Shown here: positions 21,183 to 29,984 of the stretch, piece after piece
Layout: every line of letters begins with the position of its first letter
Position numbering within the stretch: position 1 is the first letter of the stretch
From: Adiantum capillus-veneris
Taxonomy: Eukaryota; Streptophyta; Polypodiopsida; Polypodiales; Pteridaceae
Direction of reading: 5' to 3'
Length of the DNA: 64,000 nucleotides
Assembly: GCA_014529385.2 (NCBI GenBank)
Contig: CM043944.1
Location: 180,379,740-180,443,739 of the forward strand
The notes under the pieces: generated by a model
The model's input: only the letters and a program-made list of their open reading frames with translations
What the model was told of the DNA's origin: nothing
The model's database searches: none
Translations under genes and position numbers: made by a program

Positions 21183-21931
21183 TGCCATCCCCTCCTTTTC
21201 AAAGTGAGGTACTGATACCGTACTTTATAGCATCGAGGGAGATCGCCAACAGGGTCTGGAATCCTGGAAAGGACTCTTCGCCGGCCCACTCTGATGTGTG
21301 GGTCGCGTGATACTTGAGCTTCATAAAGGTCTGCAATGCTTGCTTCTTTGGGCCATGCCGAAAGCGACACAAAGTCATCGGAGACTGCTTCAATGCTTCC
21401 ACTTTGTTTATGGACGTAAGTCCACCTTCTTCAAGAATCTCCAAGGCTGAACATTCCTGAAACCACTTCCAACACAAAAACATGAACATATCCATTTCAT
21501 GTAAAGTGACTGGGAAAGATCTCGTCTGCCTCAAAGACTGTGCATGTAATGTAGATGAACAAATAGAGAGAGTGCCAAACCGTTTACCACACACAAACAC
21601 GCAAACATTGAGATCGAATCTTGTCTTTCTGATCTAAATCAATCAACTGTGGCAATTCACAACGGAAATGCCCATGCTTGGTGCTCATACTTTCTTGTGC
21701 TCTTTCTACAACTGTGTCGCGCCAAGGAAGAGACATGGAATGTGACTTCCTTGAATGCATACTTTTCAGCTTTTCATGAATAATCCGCATACATCCGTGC
21801 TCATTCATGAGTGAAACGTGCTCAACGTACAATATGCCATGCCTAGGAAAAGGGATCACATAAAAACGCTGACTAAAATACAGGAAACGACCACGAATAA
21901 AACACTCGAACAATGCGTGCTGACTAATCAT
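21183..21931 (-). CDS. Unknown open frames in place of pol in element B
   Basis: Two overlapping minus-strand frames, 115 codons (21931-21584) and 133 codons (21600-21199), fill the space between the protease remnant and the 3' LTR. One frameshift might separate parts of a single longer frame. I recognise no RT, RNase H, integrase, envelope or chromodomain motif. The region is rich in Cys, His, Met and aromatic residues, with phrases such as RRGRFLYFSQRFYVIPF-like text. It may be captured host sequence, a decayed extra ORF, or chance open frame. Function unknown. Confidence 0.3.
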
Positions 21932-22548
21932 GCGAACACATAGTACTTCTTGTGGGGTTCTTTGGACCTAGCCTCGAGAGCCAAGATCGGTTCGTCTTGT
22001 TTAATGGATTCTGCTTGGGGAGGTGCTGTGGACCTCGACTCGAAAGCCAAGATCGATTCTTCGTGATTGATCGAATCTGCAACGAGATTAGCTTCGCTAG
22101 AAAAAGCATCAACTAAACTATCATCCTTGTGAACAATCACGTCTTGATCATACAAATCATCATGCTTGTGAGAAATCACATCGTGATCATCATGCTTGTC
22201 ATTGTCATTCAAATCATCATGCTCATCATTATCATGAAAATCCTGCAAAGAAGAGACTGAAAGAGTCTCCTTGTCCAGAATCCGTTCAATCTTCGCCTGC
22301 ACATTAGAAATGAGAGATGAAGAATGAACAACTTGCTCTCCACGAATGACAATGGGAGAGTCACTTTTGGCATTGAAAGTGAACGTATTTTCCGCCCAAT
22401 CAATGAGAGGGTTATGCTCACGAAACCATCGAATGCCCAAAATCATATCACATCCTGAGAGAGGAGAGACCAAAAATTTTCTAAAGAAAGCAGCTTGTTG
22501 AATTGTAAACAACATGTCAAGGCACTCCTTCGTGATGAGAGAGTCCAT
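21928..22548 (-). pseudogene. Element B protease remnant
   Basis: The N-terminal part contains GCDMILGIRWFREHNPLIDW, the typical C-terminal half of a gypsy aspartic protease (DMILGxxWL). The catalytic D-(S/T)-G segment that should precede it is not readable in frame. An Asp/His-rich stretch follows (HDD/DND repeats near 22140-22250). It then runs into the unknown frames. Confidence 0.7.
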
Positions 22549-22708
22549 ACCGGGAGCGATGCCCCGTCATATGACCATAACATTTAATGAGAGACTCATT
22601 AATGGGAGGGTCATGAGAAACTTGGGGCACACTCGTGTTCTCATTTATTGCGTTGACAGAGAAAGTGGGTTCTGTGGATTCTTTAGATTCATTAGAGTTA
22701 AGATTAGG

Positions 22709-22750
22709 ACATGTTCTTTTTATGTGACCCTTAATGTGACAATGAAAACA
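22709..22750 (-). pseudogene. Element B gag zinc knuckle
   Basis: The minus strand encodes CFHCHIKGHIKRTC, a complete CX2CX4HX4C knuckle that binds the packaged RNA. It is separated from the gag frame (22853-23653) by a frame change. Confidence 0.82.
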
Positions 22751-22852
22751 ACGATCTTCCTTAGAATAAGTGCTTTGCTCTTCCGGACGTGATGTATCCT
22801 CCTAGAATTCCTTGTGCTACCTTTTCATATGGAGTGAGCTTAGGTTTAGCAA

Positions 22853-23942
22853 TTATGTTAGCCTTACCCTTAGGTTCATTAGAAGAGTTTTTTTTGAGTG
22901 ACTATTGGAAGATTGGTTAGAAGAGTTACCGTTCTTACCATTCTTACCATTCTTACTGTTCTGAGGGTACTGCGAGGTCTGAGAGATACTTGTCGAAGTC
23001 TTAGTTTCCTTAGGCTTTCTCTTGTTGTGCTTCATCTCCTGTGTGAGAGTAATCGCTACCGCCTTGTTGAGATCGATTAGATCGAGCACCTCGACATCAT
23101 ACTTGATATACTCGTCCAATCCATAAAGGAATGTCTCTTTGCGCTCATCATCCGACTTGCGTAATTGGGTGGCTAGCTGCAAAACACAATTAGAGAAAGA
23201 CATAACTGGCATACCATTTTGCTTGAGACTGTGCCAATCATCCTTCAATCGTGTGAGGTACTGAGGTGGCATAAACCGCGCCTTGAGCTTGTCTTGGAAA
23301 TCGGCCCAATTGAAGGAAAGGGGCGTGAAATCGTTGGCTTCCTCTAGGTGCGTGGCTAACTGTGCCTCTTGCCATGCGTGGTACCAATTGATGGCATCAC
23401 CGGCAAGGCACATAGCTGTCGTCAAAACCTTGCTATTTCCTGTCTTGTTAGTTGTCACAAAATAAGCATTAAATTGATGCAACCAAGAATGAATAACCGT
23501 AGCATCTATCTTACCATCATACTTACTGAACTGGATCTTCTTTGTGACTGGGTTGTTGGAGTCCGAATGTCGGCTTGCGCCACTTGATGAACTGCCAACA
23601 TCTTTGGTTGGCTCGGACTTCGAGGCTAGAACATGTCGTACCAACTCTTGCATGTGTCATTTACGCTTGGCTGCACGCTCTGCCTGTCTTTCTTTAGCCG
23701 CCAAGCGCGCTTGATCACGCTCACGCTCCAAGGCTTCTTGTCATTCTGCTTTTCTTTCTAGTTGTGCCATCACAACGCGATTCGTTTCTTGTTGTTTTGC
23801 CATCATCTCCATCATCGACTTGACCAATGCCTCCATAGGATTTGGTTATATCCGTGGCGTAGATGGGGAAGGGGAGGAAGGTCGGGAAAACCTCATGGTG
23901 GGGAAAACTCTTCTGCACCACTCCCATGCTGACCACCTCCAT
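22853..23942 (-). pseudogene. Element B gag capsid region
   Basis: The 266-codon frame 23653-22853 is a retrotransposon gag (Retrotrans_gag type), with KIQFSKYDGKID, HSWLHQFNAYF, AMCLAGDAINWYHAW, DFQDKLKARFMP and a Lys/Asn/Ser-rich tail. Upstream (23942-23654) a coiled-coil-like stretch with AKQQETNRVVMAQLE in another frame is the N-terminal part. Stops and shifts separate the two. Gag forms the particle core. This gene is the outermost part of the left palindrome arm, which can be followed from about 23308. Confidence 0.85.
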
Positions 23943-24389
23943 GCGAAGTATCTATTCCGTTCGGGTAATGACTATACACTGTGTTCTTGGTTCTTAAGTT
24001 CTTGTGGGTTTGGGGGGGGGGGGGTTCTTGAGGGTCTTGGGGTCTTGAGGTTCTTGAGTTCTTGAGGTTCTTCTTTCGCTTGCAATTTGTGCTAGAGAAG
24101 GATCTTCCCTTCACCCGAGTTTTGCTCTTTTCCACGGGCGCACCCTTGGCGGCCTTGCACTCACACCAAGGTCACATCGATTGGCCGGCCGCTAAGTGCA
24201 CGGTCCGCTCTCAATGAGTGAAAAGAGGCACAAGGGGAGGCTGGACAAGCCCTTCTTTCTTGGGATTCATGTCACTCTTCAAAAACACGATTAGGAATCG
24301 AAACGCCCAAGCGAACTTGGGCTCGTGCGACCACAACAAGCAAAAAATTCTTGTGGTTCTTTCCTTGAGTGATACAGAACACTGCCAAA
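23943..24389 (-). mobile_element. Element B leader
   Basis: Untranslated leader with a run of AAGAACCTCAAGAACTC-type repeats and a G9-12 homopolymer (about 24011-24024 on plus), then a GGTGTGAGTGCAAGGCCGCC block. The same block occurs in decayed form at about 34780 in the arm, showing a related older element there. Confidence 0.7.
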
Positions 24390-24402
24390 GCTCTGATAAC
24401 AA
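24390..24402 (-). promoter_or_regulatory. Primer-binding site of element B
   Basis: The minus strand reads TTGTTATCAGAGC immediately after the LTR terminus CCTTACA. It is a near match to the initiator-tRNA-Met site. Confidence 0.85.
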
Positions 24403-26208
24403 TGTAAGGTGTAACGGAAGTGAATCTTGAACTTTGCTCAAGATAGTGCTCTGAACTGTGCTCAAGGTTCCTTGTTCTTAGGGAAGGGAGAGCCTTCCGT
24501 GCTTTAATGAGAGAGTGCAAGTGATCACAAACAAAGTGGATAAACACTGTAAATGAAGGTGCTGAGACTGAGAGATGGAGAGAGAAGAGAATATGACACC
24601 AGGACGTTGTCAAACACTCCTCCAAGGACCCCACTCTCGATGTCACAAGACGGGCACACGTGCCAATAGAAAAGAACAGACTGAACAGACTTTTAGCACT
24701 TCAATAGCAGCTGAACTGAAAGAGAGAGACGACATGCGACACGGAGTGGCGGAATTCCACCCCGAGAGACTTTTAGCAACTGAACTGAAAGAGAGAGACG
24801 ACACGCGACACGGAGTGGCGGAATTCCACCCCAGAGAGTATTGGCCCCAAACCTTGGCGCCCCTTTCGGTATTTCTTTATATTGCATCAATACGGTACAA
24901 GCCGGTACTCCAGACTCTGCACCTTCTCCAAGAAGCATGCAAGAGAATGAGCCTTCACCTCATATTTAAAGGCCCTTGGCCTGAAAAGCAGTTACAATAA
25001 AAAGCTTTTAAAACTCAAAAGCTTCTGGTCCAAAAAGCAATGCCAAAAGCTGCCAGCGTAATTTACGGAAATCCGTACAGCTTGCCACGTCATCAGCCAA
25101 CGCAAAACGCGGAAATCTGTATAGTATGCCGAGTCATCAGCCAGCGTGATTTTTGGAAATCCGTACATCTGCCACGTCAGCAATCCGACGGAAATGTGCT
25201 GCTTTCTTCTATCTGTTGCTTCTGCTTCTGCTAGGGTTTAGGCCTCTCGGCCGGCATATGTAAGTTGGCCCCATTCTTTAGGCTTTGACACGTTAGCAGT
25301 TTGTGACACTCGATGGCGAGAGTGGTCTACTATTAATTGCACAATTTGGTGCAAGATGCTGATGCAAATCTAAATGGTTCGAGGTCAAGGCCGATGGTGG
25401 TGCCGACGATGAAGAGACTATGGCTGAAAACTGAATGCTGCTATGATGACGACGCCGATGAGGACGACGCTATCTGCTACTGTGCCTTCGTGTGCAACAA
25501 ACACTGTTTTTCTTATGGCTGAAAACGCTGGACTGTTGTCATACAAATCGCTGCTCTGCTGCTGTCCAGAAACGCTGCTCTTGCTAGGTTTCAAGTGCTG
25601 AATTTGCAGGTGCAAAAACGCTGTAGTATGGTGCTGGAAAACTGCTGAAAAAACGCTATGCTACTGGTGCTGAAGTGCTGGTGCAAAACGTTGATGAGGG
25701 CTATCAAAAATGTTGAGGTTATTGTCCCAAAAATGTTGGCTGAGGCTGTTCAAAAACGCCAAGTGTAGGGCTGAATCTGTGATGCCGGCAAGGATGGGCT
25801 GAAATCCCCAAACGCTAGATGAACTGGGCACTTGGCTAGAATCGTTGGCTGATTGGTGATCCTCCAAAACGCCAGGCTGGTCCTTACGCTGAAAACGCTG
25901 GCCTTTAGGGCTAGGAAACGCCAGGTTGAATGGGTTGGTCTTGCTTGAGAAGTGGCCTGTTGAGCAATGCTCCTGCTGCCTCTTCTGCCAGAAAGTGCTA
26001 GCTTTGGTTTGCTTATATATTGTCTTAGCAAAATTGCCTACCTAGTTCCCAACAAAAGTCAATAAATAAGTGAAAAATGTGAAAAATCGGAAAATAGGTT
26101 TAATACACTGGAAAATTCCCTTGATGAATTTTTATGGGAATGCTGATGATCATGCTGCGTGCAACTGGAGGATATGCATCTAATCTAAGTGACTGGTCAT
26201 GCATGGTG
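24403..26208 (-). mobile_element. 5' LTR of element B (contains a solo A LTR, right end lost)
   Basis: It begins TGTAAGGTGTAACGG. After the solo A LTR it resumes at 25314 and follows the 3' LTR through the GCTGAAAACGC-rich zone to GTGACTGGTCATGCATGG, then stops abruptly where family A sequence resumes. It still has the uninterrupted site for the solo LTR present in the 3' LTR (25521-25525). Confidence 0.88.
24641..25308 (-). mobile_element. Solo family A LTR in the B 5' LTR (TSD CTCGA)
   Basis: It starts TGTCACAAGACGGG and ends TTTGTGACA. CTCGA flanks it at 24636-24640 and 25309-25313. The B 3' LTR has the unoccupied site. Within it a 69-bp segment starting GAACTGAAAGAGAG is tandemly duplicated (24713 and 24782). 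The same copy with the same duplication is in the right arm at 62004-62673. Confidence 0.96.
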
Positions 26209-26443
26209 CAATTTTCAAAAATCTACCACGTCATCAATTTGCGCAAGTCTCTTTTGTATGTGTGTGAGAGTCCTACTTTATTTTAATCCTTTATGTCAAT
26301 TGGGGCCCTGTCGGACGGGGTCCCCATAAGTTGGTAGGACTTCTTCTTATGTTACTTGTTCTTCTTAGGGTTTAGGCCCCTCGGCCGGCATGTGCAGGTT
26401 GGCTCTCTTATTCAAGGCTTTGACACGTCAGCAGTTTGTGACA
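26209..26443 (-). mobile_element. 5' LTR of element E, second part
   Basis: It matches the last part of the E 3' LTR (17203-17437), ending CAGCAGTTTGTGACA, and is followed by the GTCAA duplication. About 24 bp expected between 19312 and 26209 are missing. Confidence 0.88.
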
Positions 26444-27693
26444 GTCAAGATCTCATCTGTGGTGTAAGTCAGATTGCCTGAATGTATGGCAAAACCTTGT
26501 TTCGCATGACCCATCAATTCTGGTTGGATTGTAGAGACTTCCAGCCACTGCCTTTGCAGATCCATCACATCACTTCTTGTTTGGAGAGCTCTGGCACTAC
26601 TTGTTTCTATAGCAGGGGTGGAGTTTGGCTTTCTTATGTGGGGAGTAGTCTAATGGTTGATGCATTGTCGTGGCAGACATTGGTTTTTGAGGGTGCTCTC
26701 ACATATCAGATTTTGTTTTTTGAGGGTGCTGCCACATATCAGATTTTTATGCTGATAGCCTTAGGGTATCTCATAATTACCTTGAGCATGATACACAGTG
26801 GGGATGCGCAGGATGATGATTCTGTGTTCCGATATGAGGTGTTTTGCATGCTAGTTGCCATTACATTATGGAACGTGTGGCAAGCTTGTTGTCCCGACGT
26901 TCTTAGTGCTACACCGTCTTTTATTGTGTACATTCTGGTGGAGGAAGCCGGGGAAGGCAGGCTTGTTTTTATCAACGAAGGGCTCACTCCCAAATGTTTT
27001 CCAGGTTTGTCAGGGGTCACATTCAGTGGCATTACTCCCCACCACAGTGGCTCATCCTACGCACTCTCATACTGCAGCTTGAGGAGTTGCCTTTGGTGGA
27101 TTCTTCCACATCCACCTTTGGTTTTTTTCTGTCCTAAAGATCCTACGAGATAGGCTATATCTAGCATCTCGAGGGTTTTTTTGTACTCAGTTTTATAGAG
27201 ATGCTTTCCACTAGCGGTCTCTTATGTACACAGAATACAGCCTTGGGCTCTACATTCTCGTCCTTGAGCTCTCGAATTTGAGCTTGAAGACGATCCATCG
27301 GATCCACACGTGGGGTGGGCACGAAGAGTCGCGTTCGTTTGATTGGGGAGATAGATCCGCAGCGTTGCATCGTTGCTTGAAGAAGAAGCCCCCTGTCTGA
27401 TTTGTAGGTTTGAGTAGGTCGGATTCCCTGCCTACTACTTGCACCGTGGGAAGGGACTCCTGTTTGTTTGGTGAACAGGGTGTAATTTTTCGATTAAGCT
27501 GCGGTTGAAGTTGAAGCCAAAGTTTGCAACGAGCTGAAGTCGGGTTGGAGCCGAGGTTTGAGCAGCCGCGAGCTAGGGGGCTAGAGGCGAGTTTGGGTAT
27601 GGATTGGAAGAAGATGGGGAAGGGGCGAAGCTTGGGTGTAGGGGGCTCTCCCCCAGGGCTTCCCCTCGCCCTTGGGAGGCCGACTAGGAGCAA
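26444..27693 (-). pseudogene. Element D gag N-terminal region beyond the E insertion
   Basis: The sequence adjoining the GTCAA duplication continues the D gag that stops at 16768, so this is the upstream half of D. Minus-strand frames include a 147-codon frame at 27693-27250 (Pro/Arg-rich, intact in both arms). An overlapping frame holds MDRLQAQIRELKDENVE, a coiled-coil start like that of other gag proteins. Most of 26480-27150 is broken. No 5' LTR of D could be found beyond it. A plus-strand frame here differs between the arms by a one-base shift and is unlikely to be real. Confidence 0.5.
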
Positions 27694-27729
27694 AAGAAAG
27701 AGTCGGGGCGCTTGCTGTTAGGGTTGCAG

Positions 27730-27734
<5 letters not shown>

Positions 27735-27785
<51 letters not shown>

Positions 27786-27871
27786 ACCTTGGAACATTCA
27801 TATGTAGCAAAAGTACTCATCAAAATTCGCAAGGATCACCAGTGACAACGAAGGATGTGGCCCGAAGTGTC

Positions 27872-27945
<74 letters not shown>

Positions 27946-28033
27946 ACCTTGGAACATTCATATGTAGAAAAAGTACTCATCAAAATTCGCAAGGATCACC
28001 AGTGACAACGAAGGATGTGGCCCGAAGTGTCAG

Positions 28034-28107
<74 letters not shown>

Positions 28108-28323
28108 ACCTTGGAACATTCATATGTAGAAAAAGTACTCATCAAAATTCGCAAGGATCACCAGTGACAACGAAGGATGTGGCCCGAAGTGTCAGGTGTG
28201 TGTGCGTGAGAGAGAGAGAGAGAGAGAGATTGCTAACCTTGGAACATTCATATGTAGAAAAAGTACTCATCAAAATTCGCAAGGATCACCAGTGACAACG
28301 AAAGATGTGGCCCGAAGTGTCAG

Positions 28324-28360
<37 letters not shown>

Positions 28361-28441
28361 CTAATTGTGCCACTTCCTCTACAGGAGAGATCGAGCAGTA
28401 ACGCTGACACACATTCTTTACGATGACTTGTGGCAGGTGTC

Positions 28442-28489
<48 letters not shown>

Positions 28490-28530
28490 TAGAAAGAGAG
28501 AGAGAGAGAGAGCTAATTGTGCCACTTCCT
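27735..28530. repeat. Composite minisatellite with GA and GT tracts (left arm)
   Basis: A block ATTGCTAACCTTGGAACATT...GGCCCGAAGTGTCAGG is repeated four times (starting 27779, 27939, 28101, 28229). Copies are separated by (GT)n(GA)n tracts of different length. A second block, GCTAATTGTGCCACTTCCTC...GTGTCAGG, occurs twice (28361, 28512) with the same tracts. The two block types share the GTGTCAGG(GT)n(GA)n junction, which suggests growth by unequal exchange or slippage through the tracts. Confidence 0.93.
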
Positions 28531-28854
28531 CTACAGAAGAGAGCGAGCAGTAACGCGGACACATTCTTTACGATGACATTTGACGTCTTCTAGGTGCTCT
28601 CTCTCTCTCTCTCTCGCGGCTGTCCTTGTTAATGTTTGCCCACATGGTGACCTTGTTATTACGGCATGTAGGGACTGGCGTTGCCCGTGTTTACTCTCTT
28701 CCCCTGTCTCAACAGCCTTCACTGCTTGTTGAATCCATAGCATGCCACCTACACCCTTGACAGCACTTCTGTACTTGCAGCCTTTCGCCTGGCCATCTTG
28801 ATTTCGGCACTCGATACAATAACTTGTGTCGCCCCTATCACCATTCCCCACCAT
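28531..28854 (-). CDS. Hypothetical frame, conserved in both arms
   Basis: A minus-strand frame starting at 28854 has about 80 ordinary residues (with SYCIECRNQDGQAKGCKYRS and GGMLWIQQAVKAVE) before it enters the GA tract. The same frame in the right arm (58435-58719) is identical up to the tract. No family is recognised. It may be an exon-like fragment or chance. Conservation between arms only reflects the duplication. Confidence 0.2.
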   Translation of the reverse strand: MVGNGDRGDTSYCIECRNQDGQAKGCKYRSAVKGVGGMLWIQQAVKAVETGEESKHGQRQSLHAVITRSPCGQTLTRTAAREREREHLEDVKCHRKECVRVTARSLL

Positions 28855-28894
28855 CTCTTAGTGCAGGAAAACTTTCTCCAGACAGCTTTTGAGA

Positions 28895-28897
28895 GAG

Positions 28898-28950
<53 letters not shown>
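28895..28950. repeat. (GA)n tract
   Basis: GA dinucleotide tract that differs between the arms: long and nearly unbroken here, shorter and interrupted at 58353-58398. Confidence 0.9.
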
Positions 28951-28952
<2 letters not shown>

Positions 28953-29251
28953 CTGGTATTGGAGAGGTACGCTGCAAGCAGCTCTTGGAATTCTTTGCGT
29001 GCTTGAGCTACTCCATCTAGCTATATCCTCTTCCTCATGATTGCATCACAGACTGCATTTCCTTTCCTTATGTGTTGCACATGTTTGTGTCCACACTCTC
29101 GAAGAAAGGCTTGCACAACCAAACACACACTACTGTGTAGAGTTCCTAATTTCTGACTTCGTCATTTCATGTATGCAGGTGGAGTTTTCTACGCCATATA
29201 CGTGGGGGGAACTGCGATATTATTTTCTTGTTAGCATTGTTGCTTGTTGTG

Positions 29252-29254
<3 letters not shown>
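28951..29254. other. Unassigned segment between microsatellites
   Basis: It holds an open frame in which ordinary sequence precedes the CT tract. A T-rich stretch ending CATGTATGCAG could be a splice acceptor. I recognise no protein family, and no gene model can be supported. Confidence 0.4.
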
Positions 29255-29334
<80 letters not shown>

Positions 29335-29349
29335 CAGATTTCTCGTGCG

Positions 29350-29400
<51 letters not shown>

Positions 29401-29463
29401 GAGAATTCAGATTTCTCGTGCGTGCGCGCGCGCAACACCACACACACCACACACAACACACAA

Positions 29464-29502
<39 letters not shown>

Positions 29503-29536
29503 GATTTCTTGTATGGAGGCACGCGTGGCACGCGCA

Positions 29537-29610
<74 letters not shown>

Positions 29611-29620
29611 TTCAGATTTC
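29255..29620. repeat. Compound microsatellite: CT, AC, CG-rich and GA tracts around GAATTCAGATTTCT
   Basis: The motif (GA)ATTCAGATTTCT occurs four times (about 29333, 29404, 29498, 29608). It is separated by (CT)n, (AC)n with GTGCGTGCGCGC leaders, and (GA)n tracts. Alternating purine-pyrimidine runs such as GTGCGCGCACAC can form Z-DNA, and GA/CT runs can form triplexes. The right-arm copy (57478-58050) has the same four motifs but different tract lengths. Confidence 0.93.
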
Positions 29621-29785
29621 TAGTATGGAAAGAAAAACGGTTTGTGTTTCTATCTGCATGAGCTGATTGCAACGCAGTATTGAAATTTGGCATTAGGGGA
29701 ATTTCCAGATTAAAAGTTATCACGTGAATCAACAATCATCTCATGCAGATAGAAAGGCAATCCTTTTTGCTTTTTATAAGAGAAA

Positions 29786-29812
29786 CCCCCCCCCCCCCCC
29801 CCCCCCCCCCCC
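29786..29812. repeat. Poly-C homopolymer (27 C; 10 in the other arm)
   Basis: A run of 27 C is preceded by AAGAGAAA and followed by GCCGATAAG. The mirrored run at 57289-57298 is 10 G. Homopolymers are both unstable and error-prone in sequencing, so the difference may be technical. Confidence 0.95.
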
Positions 29813-29984
29813 GCCGATAAGTTTTGGGGTCAATAAGTTTGTAAAAGGGATTTGTCTTTGTATTGGCTTCTTTAACTTGGCCATTGAACTTATGGGAGCC
29901 TTGAATGATGAGCACCCAGATGCTCCCTTGAATGAGAAGCAATGAGAAGTCGCTTGAGGGCTAAAAAGTGACCAATGACCTACC

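Larger units (their letters stand above)
19313..26208 (-). mobile_element. Element B: gypsy-type element lacking RT and integrase, inserted in E
   Basis: 3' LTR 19313-21182, interior 21183-24402, 5' LTR 24403-26208 (right end truncated). The minus-strand interior encodes gag, a zinc knuckle and a protease remnant, but no RT, RNase H or integrase motif. In place of pol lie two open frames of unknown nature (21199-21931). It therefore looks like a non-autonomous derivative. Both LTRs carry independent solo family A LTRs. The right junction has lost about 119 bp of LTR plus about 24 bp of the E LTR, so the duplication of B cannot be read. Confidence 0.85.
16774..26443 (-). mobile_element. Element E: LTR retrotransposon inserted in D gag (TSD GTCAA), split by element B
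   Basis: The 3' LTR is 16774-17437. The interior is 17438-18903, followed by the primer-binding site and a 5' LTR that begins at 18916 and ends at 26443 after being interrupted by element B. The pentamer GTCAA is found at 16769-16773 and again at 26444-26448, nearly 9.7 kb apart, and D gag sequence lies on both outer sides. E therefore inserted into D, and B later inserted into the 5' LTR of E. The interior is short (about 1.5 kb), with only gag-like sequence, so E is an internally deleted, non-autonomous copy. Confidence 0.88.

Noticed and set aside
26482-27153. 223-codon plus-strand frame in the left arm
   Set aside because: The right arm has a one-base shift that changes its end. It contains no known domain and overlaps the minus-strand D gag region.
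27735-28530. CRISPR-like array
   Set aside because: The repeats are far longer than CRISPR repeats, and the spacers are dinucleotide tracts in a plant genome.
27855-29735. Many Arg-Glu, His-Thr, Val-Cys and Ser-Leu rich frames here and at 57419-59600
   Set aside because: Low-complexity readings of dinucleotide tracts, overlapping in all frames.
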